From NCBI RefSeq assembly GCF_000763375.1, contig NZ_JPSY01000001.1, forward strand, positions 496,001 through 560,000: DNA of 64,000 bases. Reading direction: 5' to 3'. A program made the position numbers and the translations under genes. The notes below the pieces were generated by a model that worked only from the letters and a program-made list of their open reading frames with translations, was not told the origin of the DNA and did no database searches. Shown piece after piece: positions 1 to 8,695 of this stretch (positions are counted from its first letter, which is position 1; every line of letters begins with the position of its first letter). The stretch comes from Microbacterium profundi (GTDB taxonomy: Bacteria; Actinomycetota; Actinomycetes; Actinomycetales; Microbacteriaceae).

Positions 1-1
1 G

Positions 2-820
2 TCCGAGGCCTTCCTCGCCTGGGGCTGGCGCATTCCGTTCCTGTTCTCGGCGGTGATGGTCATCATCGGCTTGTGGGTACGGCTCAAGCTCGTGGAATCC
101 GACACGTTCAAGCGCGCCGAGCAGAAGGGCGTCATCCGCAAGATGCCGCTTGCCACCGTGTTCCGCCACCATTGGAAGCACCTCATCCTCGGCACGTTCA
201 TCATGCTGGCCACGTACGTGCTGTTCTACCTGATGACGAACTTCACGCTCGCATACGGCACGGCCTCGACCGACGCCGATGTGCCGGGAGCGGGCTTCGG
301 GTACACCGACTTCGTGCTCATGCAGATCGTCGGCGTCGTCTTCTTCGGTATCTTCACGCTGCTCTCCGGCCCTGTCGCCGACGCGATCGGACGCCGGAAG
401 CTGCTGCTGTGGGTCACGGGAGCGATCATCGTCTTCGGTCTCACCTTCAACGTGTTCCTGATGCCGCAGCTCGATCCGCAGTTCACCGGTGCGCTCACAC
501 AGGCGTTCCTGGTGTTCGGCTTCATGCTGATGGGGATCACGTTCGGGCCGATGGGTGCGATGCTGCCCGAGCTGTTCCCGACGAATGTGCGCTATTCCGG
601 TTCCGCCATCGCCTACAACGTCTCCTCGATCCTCGGTGCAGCGATCGCGCCTCTCATCGCCCTGAAGCTCTGGGAGTTCGCGGCGGGCGAGCCGTGGCTC
701 GTCGGACTGTACCTGTCGGCGATGGGCGTGCTCACCTTCGTCGCGTTGATCCTGACGAAGGAGACGAAGGACAACGACTACGACGACGACCTCGGGCTCG
801 CTGCCGCCGTCGAACTGTAG
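2..820 (+). CDS. MFS transporter, MHS family (C-terminal part)
   Basis: The reading frame is open from the left edge of the window, so the N-terminal half lies outside. The visible 272 residues begin with the FLAWGWRIPFL signature typical of the metabolite:H+ symporter (MHS) branch of the major facilitator superfamily. At least five hydrophobic segments follow, with a GPVADAIGRRK loop (the MFS A-like motif between helices) and a LFPTNVRYSGSA segment common to this branch. The tail is short, acidic (DNDYDDD) and cytoplasmic. It would import an organic acid or osmolyte with protons; the substrate cannot be read from the sequence. It is related to the complete MHS transporter at 26190-27563. Confidence 0.9.
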   Translation, partial: SEAFLAWGWRIPFLFSAVMVIIGLWVRLKLVESDTFKRAEQKGVIRKMPLATVFRHHWKHLILGTFIMLATYVLFYLMTNFTLAYGTASTDADVPGAGFGYTDFVLMQIVGVVFFGIFTLLSGPVADAIGRRKLLLWVTGAIIVFGLTFNVFLMPQLDPQFTGALTQAFLVFGFMLMGITFGPMGAMLPELFPTNVRYSGSAIAYNVSSILGAAIAPLIALKLWEFAAGEPWLVGLYLSAMGVLTFVALILTKETKDNDYDDDLGLAAAVEL

Positions 821-884
821 CGTGATTTCGCCGGGCTCGACGTGGAGGTATTCGATCCTTTCGAGGAGGAATGAAAGGTCGTGA

Positions 885-1913
885 TCAGCGGTAGTCCGCG
901 GTGACAGTGCGGCGGATGCCGTCGAGAACGAGGCGCCCGCCGTATGGCACGATCCACTGCGGGCGAGTGTGCCCGAAGGGCACGCCGACGCAGATCACGG
1001 CATCCGGGTTGTAACGCCCGACGGTCTCGATCACGACGTCGCGCTGGGCATCACGCAGCGCCTGCGCTTCCTCCGCCGAGGGGTGAAAGTCGAAGTCGCT
1101 CACCGGCGGCCGCGCGACGACCACGCCTGATATGGCGGCCAGGATGCCGCGCTCCCCCAGTCCGCGCAACCAGCGCGCGACCCAGCTCGCGGGAGGGCGT
1201 TCTTCGCTCGTCTCGAGGAGCAGTATTGCGCCGTCGAGATCGGATGCCGCGGGCAGACGATCCGCCATCGCAAGTCCGTCGATCACTTCGAGGCACCCGC
1301 CCCAGGTGCGCCCCTCGACACGGCGCTCGGGGCCGGCCCACGTCCAGGGCGTCGTCGGCACCCGATCGCCATACTCCGTGAGGGCGCGAGGATCCTCCCA
1401 CCGACGTCCGACGTCTTCGGACTCACCCGGCTCGGTCAGCGCGATCTCGCCGCCGTCCAGCAGCGCCGCGCGCAGTGAACGCAGGTGGATGTCGTCGACC
1501 ACGGGGCCAGGGCCGAGGTGCACTGCGGTCGAACCGCCGTAGTAGCCGGCGACGCCGTGCTGCCACAGCCAGTTCAGGATGTTCGTGTTGTCGCTGTAGC
1601 CGATGAACGGTTTGGGGTCGGCCTGCGCGAGCGCAGCATCCAGATGCGGGACGACGAGGATCTGATCGTCGCCGCCGATGGTCGCTAGGATCGCGCGGAT
1701 TCTTGGATCAGCGAAGGCCGCATTGACATCGGCTGCTCGTGCCTCTGGGGTCGCGTCAAGAAGGCGCGTCGTCGGGTACTCGACCGGGACGAGGCCAGTC
1801 AGGTCTGTGATCCTGCGCAGCGCCTGCTCGTGCAACACGGGAGCGACGGCAGGGGCGGCGAAGGACGGGGACAGGACGGCGACGTGGTCACCGGGGACGA
1901 GCTTCGAAGGCAT
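885..1913 (-). CDS. S66 family LD-carboxypeptidase / MccF-like peptidase
   Basis: A 342-residue protein of the S66 serine peptidase family, whose members cleave L,D-bonds of murein tripeptides or hydrolyse microcin C7-type acyl-sulfamoyl adenylates. The catalytic triad is visible: nucleophile Ser107 in GYSDNT, Glu234 in LLLETSEERP and His315 in PFGHTRPQ. The length fits the family. I chose the ATG at 1913 because the protein begins directly with the conserved KLVPGDHVAVLSPS segment; the frame stays open a further 81 codons upstream, but that stretch is Arg/Cys/Ser-rich and does not look like protein. There is no signal peptide, so it acts in the cytoplasm, as expected for this family. Murein recycling or peptide-antibiotic immunity are the likely roles; sequence alone cannot separate them. 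Confidence 0.85.
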   Translation of the reverse strand: MPSKLVPGDHVAVLSPSFAAPAVAPVLHEQALRRITDLTGLVPVEYPTTRLLDATPEARAADVNAAFADPRIRAILATIGGDDQILVVPHLDAALAQADPKPFIGYSDNTNILNWLWQHGVAGYYGGSTAVHLGPGPVVDDIHLRSLRAALLDGGEIALTEPGESEDVGRRWEDPRALTEYGDRVPTTPWTWAGPERRVEGRTWGGCLEVIDGLAMADRLPAASDLDGAILLLETSEERPPASWVARWLRGLGERGILAAISGVVVARPPVSDFDFHPSAEEAQALRDAQRDVVIETVGRYNPDAVICVGVPFGHTRPQWIVPYGGRLVLDGIRRTVTADYR

Positions 1914-2097
1914 CCCACCATTGTGTCCGAAGCCCCGGTCGCAGCATCCCACAAGCGTCGATCGATGTTGACAGATACTCCTGGCAGGCGATCGCCAGCG
2001 CTCTCGGCGTGACGAAGCAGGCCACCCATCGTAGGTTCGGGCGACACTGACCGGCGCGGACGAGGGAGCGGTGAAACAGCCCGCGCATCCCGCGTGG

Positions 2098-2481
2098 CTA
2101 TCTCGTCGACTCCCGTGCGCCTTTCCTGGTGCCACGCCGCCGCAGCCAGATTGCACTCGTGATGATCAGAGGTAGTTGGGTGAGTCCATATACGACGTGA
2201 AAGGCATAGTGGGTGAACGATTGATCGGGGTAGAACGGAAGAATCGACAGCGGCAGTACCGTGACGATCGCGCCCACAAGGTTCAGAAGTCCCCACGCCA
2301 GCAGCGCCCACGTGGCACCCCATCGCAGCGGCGTCGACCACAAGACGACGAGCGCGCCAGTGATGAGCAGCGGAATGAGCGACTCCGTGCTCATGATCGT
2401 CTGACCGGGCAGGTCGGCGAGATTGTGGATGAACAGGCCGACCCATCCGAGGATCGCGAATGCCGGCACCAACAGAGCCAT
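2098..2481 (-). CDS. Small four-helix membrane protein
   Basis: A 127-residue protein with four hydrophobic segments (about residues 3-22, 30-48, 52-73 and 90-112) and a basic tail (RRRGTRKGARESTR). I do not recognise a family with certainty. The ATG at 2481 shares one base with the stop of the upstream DUF1772 gene (TGATG), so the two genes are translationally coupled and probably function together. The frame runs 32 codons further upstream, but that part lies inside the neighbouring gene and is Arg-rich, so it was left out. No catalytic motif is visible. Confidence 0.75.
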   Translation of the reverse strand: MALLVPAFAILGWVGLFIHNLADLPGQTIMSTESLIPLLITGALVVLWSTPLRWGATWALLAWGLLNLVGAIVTVLPLSILPFYPDQSFTHYAFHVVYGLTQLPLIITSAIWLRRRGTRKGARESTR

Positions 2482-2960
2482 CAGTTCAACTCCGACGCGC
2501 TGGCGACGACTGATACGCCGATCGCGAGCAGCGCGACAAGATTGGTTGCGGTTCGGATTCCGAAGAACCGCTCCCAACGGGTACGTGTGGTGCGCCAGTC
2601 AGCAGGTGGTGCGTCGGGTGACCAGTGCGCCATGCTTCGATTGATCGGCAGGTCACCACGCAGAATCGCGAGGAGGGTCACCACGAGCGCGATCAGCGCG
2701 ACGGCGTCGGCGACCGCGCTGATCATGGCGCCCGTCAGAACCGCGGCGAAGAGCGCCGCGGTGGTCACCGCAAGGCACGCGAGCATGAGCGGTTTCGCGA
2801 GCCGAGGCGCTGTGCGATCGACAGCATGCTTCACGGGAACGTACACACGTACTTCCATCGACCGCAGGACGGGGTTCAGCACGAAGAGGCCGGTGGCATG
2901 TACGCCAAGGAGGAGCGCGACGAGCACGAGTGCAGTGAGGGGGAGAGCGAACGTCACCAT
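2481..2960 (-). CDS. DUF1772 (anthrone oxygenase-like) membrane protein
   Basis: A 159-residue membrane protein with four hydrophobic stretches. It has the family's conserved segment LPINRSMAHWSPDAPPADW followed by RTRWERFFGIRT, which identifies the DUF1772 / anthrone-oxygenase-like family. The biochemical role in bacteria is unknown; in fungi, related proteins oxidise anthrones. It is first in a two-gene unit with the small membrane protein at 2098-2481. A palindromic operator lies 15-34 bp upstream, and an IS110 element begins immediately beyond it, so the native promoter has probably been displaced. Such genes are often controlled by an adjacent TetR repressor; none is present here. Confidence 0.85.
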   Translation of the reverse strand: MVTFALPLTALVLVALLLGVHATGLFVLNPVLRSMEVRVYVPVKHAVDRTAPRLAKPLMLACLAVTTAALFAAVLTGAMISAVADAVALIALVVTLLAILRGDLPINRSMAHWSPDAPPADWRTTRTRWERFFGIRTATNLVALLAIGVSVVASASELN

Positions 2961-2975
2961 ACTCGGCTCCTTTTC

Positions 2976-2994
2976 GATACAAGCGACGTGTATC
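2976..2994. promoter_or_regulatory. Palindromic operator upstream of the DUF1772 gene
   Basis: Perfect 6-bp arms, GATACA (2976-2981) and TGTATC (2989-2994), separated by 7 bp. The dyad lies 16 bp upstream of the ATG at 2960. Size and geometry fit a TetR-type operator; the repressor is inferred, since none is encoded nearby. The right arm ends exactly where the repeated CTAATC motif of the IS110 element begins. Confidence 0.45.
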
Positions 2995-3067
2995 TAATCC
3001 GAAAATGGATGGTGACTGGGCAGGCCGAAGGCTCCCGGCGGAGCCGGGATTGCATGTGACGTGGGGT

Positions 3068-4345
3068 TCAGGCGGCGGGTTGTAGGGTGACGTGGTAGCC
3101 GAGAGCTTCGAGCTGGCGGACGTGGACGCGTTTGACTGTCTCGGTGTTCACGTGCCGGTCGTGGTGGTCCGGCCCCAGGTCGATGTAGCGGGCGTCGGTG
3201 TCGTTCAGAAGATGCCAGATGATGACGAGGATGGATCTCCCGACGGCGACGAGAGCCTTCTTCCTCCCGCGGCGTCGGGCCAGGCGTCGGTAGCGAGCGC
3301 CGAGGAACGTGTTCGTCTTGCTGGCGCTTATCGCTGCTTCGCCGAGGGCTCGTGCGAGGTAGCGGTTGCCGTGCCCGGTGGCGCCGTTGCCCATGGTCTT
3401 CCCCGCTGAACTCTTCACTCCGGGGGCGAACTTCGCCCAGGACGTCAAATGTCCGGGGGTGGGGAACCGGGTCATATCGACCCCGATCTCGGCGATGATG
3501 ATCGCGGCCGCTGTTGCCCCGACGCCGGGGATCTCATCGAGCCGGGCGGCCGCGTCACCGAAAGGGACCAGGTGCTCGCCGATCTGCTCATCGACGGCGG
3601 CGATATCGGCGTTGATCTGATCGATGCGGCTCAGCATCCGCGCGAGCAGGAACCGGTGATGCTCGTCGAAGTGGCCGGTGAACGCGTCCTCCAGCGCGGG
3701 GATCTTCCTGCGCATGCTGGACCGGGCCATCTGGGCGAGGACTCTCGGGTCTTGCTCCCCGGCGATCAGAGCCGCCATCATCTCCCGCCCGGAAACCCCG
3801 AAGATGTCGGACGCGACGACGGAGAGTTTGATGCAGGCGTCTTCGAGGAGCTTCTCGACCCGGTTCTTCTCCGCGCCCCGTGAGCCGACCAGATCGATCC
3901 GGTACCGGGTCAGATCCCGCAGCCGACGGATCGGACGCGGGGGCACGAAACTTGGCCGCAGCATCTGCCGTTCCGCGACTCTGCAGAGCCAGACCGCATC
4001 CAGCACGTCGGTCTTCGGGCGGCCAGGCAGGTGCTTGACGTCTTTCGCGTTGACCAGCCACGGCTCCAGGCCGTGTGCTTCCAGCAGGTAAAACGGTGGC
4101 CGCCAGTAGTCGCTGGTCGCTTCCATCACCACCCGCTCGATGCCTAACTCCACCAGCCGGTTTGCCAGCTCGGTCAACGACCGGGTCATCGTCGAATGCG
4201 TCGTGACTTCCTGCACCCGCCGCTTGCCGCCGGCGGGTGAGGGTAATCGGACGCAGCAGACCACTTCGGCCTTGCCGATATCCAACGCCGCGACCCGCTG
4301 GATGATCTGCTCGTCATCTTCAGACTGCGCAAACACTGTTCTCAC
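3068..4345 (-). CDS. IS110-family transposase (DEDD recombinase)
   Basis: A complete 425-residue transposase. The N-terminal RuvC-like DEDD domain shows Asp22 (ALDIGK), Glu75 (VVMEATSDYW), Asp113 and Asp116 (KTDVLDA). The C-terminal Transposase_20 domain has the helix-hairpin-helix segment LDEIPGVGATAAAIIIAEIG and the APGVKSSAGKT motif, which holds the conserved serine (near residue 310). All key residues are present, so the enzyme looks active. Translation starts at a GTG preceded closely by GGAAG. IS110 enzymes move as circular intermediates and, in characterised members, are directed by a non-coding bridge RNA from the element's own flank. The stop codon lies about 70 bp from the proposed right end. 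Confidence 0.95.
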   Translation of the reverse strand: MRTVFAQSEDDEQIIQRVAALDIGKAEVVCCVRLPSPAGGKRRVQEVTTHSTMTRSLTELANRLVELGIERVVMEATSDYWRPPFYLLEAHGLEPWLVNAKDVKHLPGRPKTDVLDAVWLCRVAERQMLRPSFVPPRPIRRLRDLTRYRIDLVGSRGAEKNRVEKLLEDACIKLSVVASDIFGVSGREMMAALIAGEQDPRVLAQMARSSMRRKIPALEDAFTGHFDEHHRFLLARMLSRIDQINADIAAVDEQIGEHLVPFGDAAARLDEIPGVGATAAAIIIAEIGVDMTRFPTPGHLTSWAKFAPGVKSSAGKTMGNGATGHGNRYLARALGEAAISASKTNTFLGARYRRLARRRGRKKALVAVGRSILVIIWHLLNDTDARYIDLGPDHHDRHVNTETVKRVHVRQLEALGYHVTLQPAA

Positions 4346-4349
4346 TTCC

Positions 4350-4585
4350 CATCGATCGGTGCTTCCATGAAGCGACCGCCCGAGGGAACCACGGGGAGGA
4401 ACAGCGAATCTAATCCTCGTGCTCGACCGCTTTACAGCGGCTGGCGACAGTGAAAGTGCCCATCACGTGGTGCCCACCGTCCGGCTAATCGACGGCCTCA
4501 AGGGACCATAGAGACAACGACGTCAACCGGGCGGCCGCACCCCATTTTCAGCCCCGAACAGGCACCCCGACAAGGGGCACCCAGG
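4350..4585 (-). ncRNA. Candidate bridge-RNA region of the IS110 element
   Basis: This is the non-coding stretch upstream of the transposase, where IS110-group elements such as IS621 encode a bridge RNA. On the minus strand it holds GATTAG twice, 75 nt apart, each within a 9-mer that recurs at an element junction. CGATTAGCC (4491-4483) equals the junction at 4592-4584; GGATTAGAT (4416-4408) equals the junction at 3000-2992. The first copy sits in the loop of a CCGTC/GACGG hairpin. A CCGCT-TTAC-AGCGG hairpin lies between the two copies. RNA ends are not defined, and no reverse-complement guide segments were seen, so this is a proposal only. Confidence 0.35.
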
Positions 4586-4722
4586 CTAATCGTGAGGATG
4601 GGTGATGCGCCGGTTGTTGTCAAGGCCTCCCTGGGGAGATGTTCTGCACGTTGTGCGCCGTACGACGATCAAGGAGGAAGTACGGTCGTAGTACTCCCCT
4701 TTTCTTCAGATCGAGGTCTCAC

Positions 4723-6621
4723 ATGTCTCGTACGGCGACCGAACGCCGACGCGGACGCAGCGCGCCACAGGACGGCCCGCGCGCCACGTTCCGCCAGTTG
4801 CTCCCCTTCCTGTTCGAGCACAAGAAGACGCTGATCGTCGTCGCGATCCTCAGCGTGTTCGGCGCTGCGACCTCGCTCGTGCAACCTCTTCTGGTCGGGC
4901 AGGTCATCGCGGCCGTGCAGGCGAATGAGACGCTGGGAATCCTCGTATGGCTGCTGGTCGGCTTCGTGCTCATCTCATCGGTGATCTCCGGCTACCAGCA
5001 CTATCTGCTGCAGCGCACCGGCACCGCGGTCGTGCACTCCAGCCGCCGTCAGCTCATCGCCCGCATCCTGCATCTGCCGATCCGCGAGTTCGACGCACGT
5101 CGCACCGGCGATCTCGTCTCGCGCGTCGGCACCGACACGACGCTCCTCTACGCCGTGCTCACGCAAGGACTCGCGGATGCCGTCGGCAGCGCGATCCTGT
5201 TCCTCGGTGCGCTGATCGCGATGCTGATCATCGACCCGATCCTGCTGCTGCTGATCGTCGTGGTCATCGGCATCTCGCTCGCCGTCGTCGTGATGCTGAG
5301 CGGCCGCATCCGCACGGCATCCAGCGCGCAGCAGGTCAAGGTGGGAGAGCTCGCCTCTGCGGTCGAACGAGCGGTGGGGTCGATCCGCACCGTGCGTGCC
5401 TCCGGTGCCACCGAGCGCGAGGCGGAATCCGTGTCGTCGCTGGCCGGCGAGGCATACGGCCTCGGAGTGCGCATCGCGAAGGTCTCTGCACTGGTCGTCC
5501 CGATCTCCGGCATCGCCCTGCAGTTGTCACTGCTCGCCGTGCTGGGCGTCGGCGGCTTCCGCGTCGCGGCCGGCGCGATCACGATCGCCTCGCTCATCAC
5601 GTTCGTGATGTTCCTGTTCATGCTGATCATGCCGCTCGCGACGACGTTCGGCGCCATCACCTCGGTCAACCAGGCGCTCGGCGCGCTGGGACGCATCCAG
5701 GAGGTGCTCGACCTTCCGACCGAGGATCAGGAGGATGCCGCGATCGCCGCGTCCGTCGAGTCGGGCGCTGAGCCTGTCGGAACGTCGTCTCCCGCTATCG
5801 CGTTCCATGACGTGCGGTTCCGCTACCCCGACGCCGTGGTCGCCGCGCGCGTGGCGGCGGCGACAGAGGCCCGCACTGTGCTGGTCGACGCGCATCTCGA
5901 GCCCGAGGCGCAGGAGAAGGATGCCGAGCAGCCGGCCGACCGCGACGTCCTTCGAGGCGTGTCGTTCGCGGTGCCGCGCGGATCACGCGTCGCGCTCGTC
6001 GGCCCGAGCGGGGCGGGAAAGAGCACCGTCCTGTCGTTGATCGAGCGGTTCTACGACCCGACCGGCGGCTCGATCCGCCTCGACGGTCACGACATCCGCA
6101 CCTATCCTCGAGCCGACCTCCGCGCGCAGTTCGGCTACGTCGAGCAGGATGCGCCGACGCTTGCGGGCACGCTCGCCGACAACCTGCGGCTCGCCTCGCC
6201 GGACGCCACCGATGCCGACTGCGAGCGCGTGCTGCGCGCCGTGAATCTGGGCGACGTGCTCGAACGCGGCACCCTGGGACTTCAGACCCCGGTCGGCGAG
6301 GACGGCGTGATGCTCTCCGGCGGTGAGCGTCAGCGACTCGCGATCGCCAGGGCCCTTCTCACCGAGGCGCCGATCCTGCTGCTCGATGAATCGACCTCCT
6401 CGCTCGACGGCGTGAACGAGCAGCGCATGCGCGACGCGATCGACGCCGTCTCCGCCGACCGCACGCTCATCGTGATCGCGCACCGACTGTCGACCGTCGT
6501 CGACAGCGACCTGATCGTCGTGCTGCAGAACGGCGAAGTGGTGGGTCAGGGCACGCACTCAGAGCTCATCGAGCAGGTACCGCTGTACCGCGATCTCGCC
6601 CGCCACCAGCTGCTGGTCTAG
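4723..6621 (+). CDS. ABC exporter, fused permease and ATPase
   Basis: A 632-residue half-transporter of the multidrug/lipid exporter type. Six membrane helices lie in roughly residues 30-320. The nucleotide-binding domain shows Walker A GPSGAGKST (about 426), signature LSGGERQR, Walker B ILLLDEST, a SSLDG D-loop and a switch His in IAHRLST. It should work as a homodimer. The ATG at 4723 follows GAGG at a suitable distance; the open frame continues 28 codons upstream without a good ribosome site. Two oddities: an extra segment of about 35 residues between the A-loop tyrosine (FRYPDA) and VLRGVSF, and a copy of the REP core CTGAGCCTGTCGGA (5768-5781) in the linker between the two domains. An IS110 element lies upstream and may affect expression. 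Confidence 0.93.
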   Translation: MSRTATERRRGRSAPQDGPRATFRQLLPFLFEHKKTLIVVAILSVFGAATSLVQPLLVGQVIAAVQANETLGILVWLLVGFVLISSVISGYQHYLLQRTGTAVVHSSRRQLIARILHLPIREFDARRTGDLVSRVGTDTTLLYAVLTQGLADAVGSAILFLGALIAMLIIDPILLLLIVVVIGISLAVVVMLSGRIRTASSAQQVKVGELASAVERAVGSIRTVRASGATEREAESVSSLAGEAYGLGVRIAKVSALVVPISGIALQLSLLAVLGVGGFRVAAGAITIASLITFVMFLFMLIMPLATTFGAITSVNQALGALGRIQEVLDLPTEDQEDAAIAASVESGAEPVGTSSPAIAFHDVRFRYPDAVVAARVAAATEARTVLVDAHLEPEAQEKDAEQPADRDVLRGVSFAVPRGSRVALVGPSGAGKSTVLSLIERFYDPTGGSIRLDGHDIRTYPRADLRAQFGYVEQDAPTLAGTLADNLRLASPDATDADCERVLRAVNLGDVLERGTLGLQTPVGEDGVMLSGGERQRLAIARALLTEAPILLLDESTSSLDGVNEQRMRDAIDAVSADRTLIVIAHRLSTVVDSDLIVVLQNGEVVGQGTHSELIEQVPLYRDLARHQLLV

Positions 6622-6644
6622 CGCGGTCTGGCGCCGCGCGAAAA

Positions 6645-6706
6645 CGCGACGGCAGGATCAAGGGACCACTCAGCCACGGGTCTGTCCCAGTCATCCCGCC
6701 GTCGCG
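6645..6706. terminator. Bidirectional hairpin between convergent genes
   Basis: CGCGACGGC (6645-6653) pairs perfectly with GCCGTCGCG (6698-6706). The stem extends inward with one mismatch (AGGAT against ATCCC), and a second short pairing AGGGA/TCCC lies inside the loop. It sits between the convergent ABC exporter and pckG stops with AAAA on its left edge, as expected for a shared terminator. No long U tract is present, which is usual in high-GC actinobacteria. Confidence 0.5.
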
Positions 6707-6721
6707 GGTCTGATTCCGGCG

Positions 6722-8587
6722 CTATCTCGTCTGCGCGAGCCGGTAGCGCAGCGAGGCCAGCTCGGCGCGGAGCGCTGCCGGCATCGTGTCACCGAAAGTG
6801 TCGAAGAACTCCTCGGTGGCGTCGGCCTCCTTCGACCAGGCATCCGCGTCCACGCTGAAGAGCTCGTCGAGATCCTGCTGCGAGATGTCGAGCCCGTCGA
6901 GGTTGAGGTCACTGGTCACCGGCAGCCGCCCGATCGGACTGTCGACTGCGGACACCTCACCGCTGACGCGGCGGATGATCCAGTCGATGACACGCGAGTT
7001 GTCGCCGAACCCGGGCCACAGGAAGCGTCCGTCGTCGCCACGGCGGAACCAGTTGACCTGGAAGATGCGCGGTGCACGGTCGAAGCGCAGAGACCGACCG
7101 ACCTTGAGCCAGTGAGCGAAGTAGTCGCCCATGTTGTAACCGCAGAACGGCAGCATCGCGAACGGGTCGCGGCGCAGTTCACCCACAGTGCCCTCGGCGG
7201 CCGCTGTGCGCTCCGATGAGATCGTCGAACCGAGGAAGACACCGTGCGTCCAATCGGTCGCCTCGACGACGAGAGGCACGTTGCTCGCGCGACGCCCGCC
7301 GAACAGGATGACATCGAGCGGAACAGCCTCTTCCCAGTCATCCGAGATCTGCGGGCACTGAGCCGCGGCGACCGTGAAGCGCGAGTTCGGGTGCGCGGCG
7401 GGGCGACCAGAATCTGGCGTCCAATCGTTGCCCTCCCAGTCGATGAGGTGGGACGGCGGGGTGTCCGTCAAGCCCTCCCACCAGACGTCGCCGTCCGGAC
7501 GGAGTGCGACGTTGGTGAAGATCGTGTTGCCCCAGAGCGTCTCGATCGCCGTGACGTTGGTCGACTCACCGGTGCCGGGAGCGACACCGAAGAAGCCGGC
7601 CTCGGGGTTGATGGCCCACATGCGGCCGTCCTCGCCCGGGCGGATCCACGCGATGTCGTCACCGAGCGTCTCGACCTTCCAGCCCGGGATGGTCGGGCGC
7701 AGCATCGCGAGGTTCGTCTTGCCGCACGCCGACGGGAAGGCCGCGGCGACGTGGTAGGCATTGCCCTTGGGGTCGATGACGCGGATGAGCAGCATGTGCT
7801 CGGCGAGCCACCCCTCGTCGCGGGCGATCACCGACGCGATGCGCAGCGCGAAGCACTTCTTGGCGAGGATGGCGTTTCCGCCGTAGCCGGAGCCGTACGA
7901 GTAGACCTCGAGGGTGTCGGGGAAGTGCACGATGTACTTCTCGTCGTTGCACGGCCATTCGACGTCCTGCGCGCCCGGTGCCAGCGGAGCGCCGACGGAG
8001 TGGACGGTCTTGACCCACGGCGCACCTTCCGCGATCTGCCGAGTGACGGCGTCGCCCACGCGCGTCATGATGCCGATGGACGCCACGGCGTACGCGCTGT
8101 CGGTGATCTGCACGCCGATGTGCGACAGCGGGCCCCCGACGGCTCCCATCGAGAACGGCACGACGTACATCGTGCGTCCGCGCATCGAGCCCTCGAAGAT
8201 CTCGTTCATCGTCTGCCGCATCTCGGCGGGATCGGCCCAGTTGTTCGTGGGGCCGGCATCCTTCTCGTGCTCCGACGCGATGAACGTGCGCGCCTCTGTG
8301 CGGGCGACGTCACTGGGGTGCGAGCGCGCCAGGTACGACCCAGGACGCCACTCGGGGTTGAGCTTGATGAGCTTGCCCTCCGAGACGAGTCCGCGCAGCA
8401 GCGCGTCGTTCTCGGCCTGCGAACCGCCGACCCAGTGCACCGATGCCGGCTTCGTGAGGGCGCGGATCTCCTCCACCCAGGCGACGAGTTCAGCCATCCC
8501 GGGGGTGTCGTAGGTGGGGACGGCGCCAAGTTCGCGCGCCGCGGAGACGGCGGGAACGCGGGGTGTGAAGGTCTCGGCCATAACCAT
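6722..8587 (-). CDS. pckG: Phosphoenolpyruvate carboxykinase (GTP)
   Basis: A 621-residue cytosolic enzyme that converts oxaloacetate and GTP to PEP, CO2 and GDP, the gluconeogenic entry step. GTP-family features are clear: the P-loop FPSACGKTN (residues 284-292), kinase-2 motif GDDIAW (about 309-314), and the family block [11 protein letters not shown] with its substrate-binding residues. The length is standard. The first ATG at 8587 is preferred because GGGAG precedes it by 5 bases; a second in-frame ATG lies two codons on. It is transcribed divergently from a RamB-type regulator 108 bp away. RamB controls acetate and gluconeogenic genes in Corynebacterium, so direct control here is likely but not shown. 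Confidence 0.97.
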   Translation of the reverse strand: MVMAETFTPRVPAVSAARELGAVPTYDTPGMAELVAWVEEIRALTKPASVHWVGGSQAENDALLRGLVSEGKLIKLNPEWRPGSYLARSHPSDVARTEARTFIASEHEKDAGPTNNWADPAEMRQTMNEIFEGSMRGRTMYVVPFSMGAVGGPLSHIGVQITDSAYAVASIGIMTRVGDAVTRQIAEGAPWVKTVHSVGAPLAPGAQDVEWPCNDEKYIVHFPDTLEVYSYGSGYGGNAILAKKCFALRIASVIARDEGWLAEHMLLIRVIDPKGNAYHVAAAFPSACGKTNLAMLRPTIPGWKVETLGDDIAWIRPGEDGRMWAINPEAGFFGVAPGTGESTNVTAIETLWGNTIFTNVALRPDGDVWWEGLTDTPPSHLIDWEGNDWTPDSGRPAAHPNSRFTVAAAQCPQISDDWEEAVPLDVILFGGRRASNVPLVVEATDWTHGVFLGSTISSERTAAAEGTVGELRRDPFAMLPFCGYNMGDYFAHWLKVGRSLRFDRAPRIFQVNWFRRGDDGRFLWPGFGDNSRVIDWIIRRVSGEVSAVDSPIGRLPVTSDLNLDGLDISQQDLDELFSVDADAWSKEADATEEFFDTFGDTMPAALRAELASLRYRLAQTR

Positions 8588-8695
8588 GTCTACTCCCTCG
8601 AAGAGTCGGTGTGTATGTCCATTCTGCGCAACATCACTCGCAGATTTCGCGGATTCGGGTCGTAAGAATCACTGTTCTTTCGATATGCTCAAGGA

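Larger units (their letters stand above)
2994..4591 (-). mobile_element. IS110-family insertion sequence
   Basis: About 1.6 kb containing one IS110-type transposase with non-coding flanks. The ends are proposed from a repeated hexamer CTAATC at 2994-2999 and 4586-4591. IS110 elements lack long terminal inverted repeats and often leave only a short shared core, so ends cannot be set by the usual criteria. The hexamer also occurs twice inside the 5' non-coding part (4410-4415 and 4485-4490). An alternative, shorter element bounded by the 9-bp repeat ATCTAATCC (2992-3000 and 4408-4416) cannot be excluded. The element separates the divergently transcribed DUF1772 gene and the ABC exporter. A CCCGGC/GCCGGG hairpin (3034-3048) lies downstream of the transposase inside the element. 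Confidence 0.75.

Noticed and set aside
863..894. A tiny frame (ATGAAAGGTCGTGATCAGCGG then stop) with a perfect GAGGAGG upstream, near 871
   Set aside because: Seven codons overlapping the end of the S66 gene, with no support beyond the ribosome-site match; chance is likely.
1914..2156. N-terminal extension of the S66 peptidase to 2156
   Set aside because: The extra 81 residues are Cys/Arg/Ser-rich without homology; the conserved domain begins exactly at the ATG at 1913.
4655..4722. Inverted repeat TACGAC/GTCGTA before the ABC exporter as an attenuator
   Set aside because: The arms are only 6 bp with a long loop containing AAGGAGGAAG, and no terminator or leader peptide is evident.
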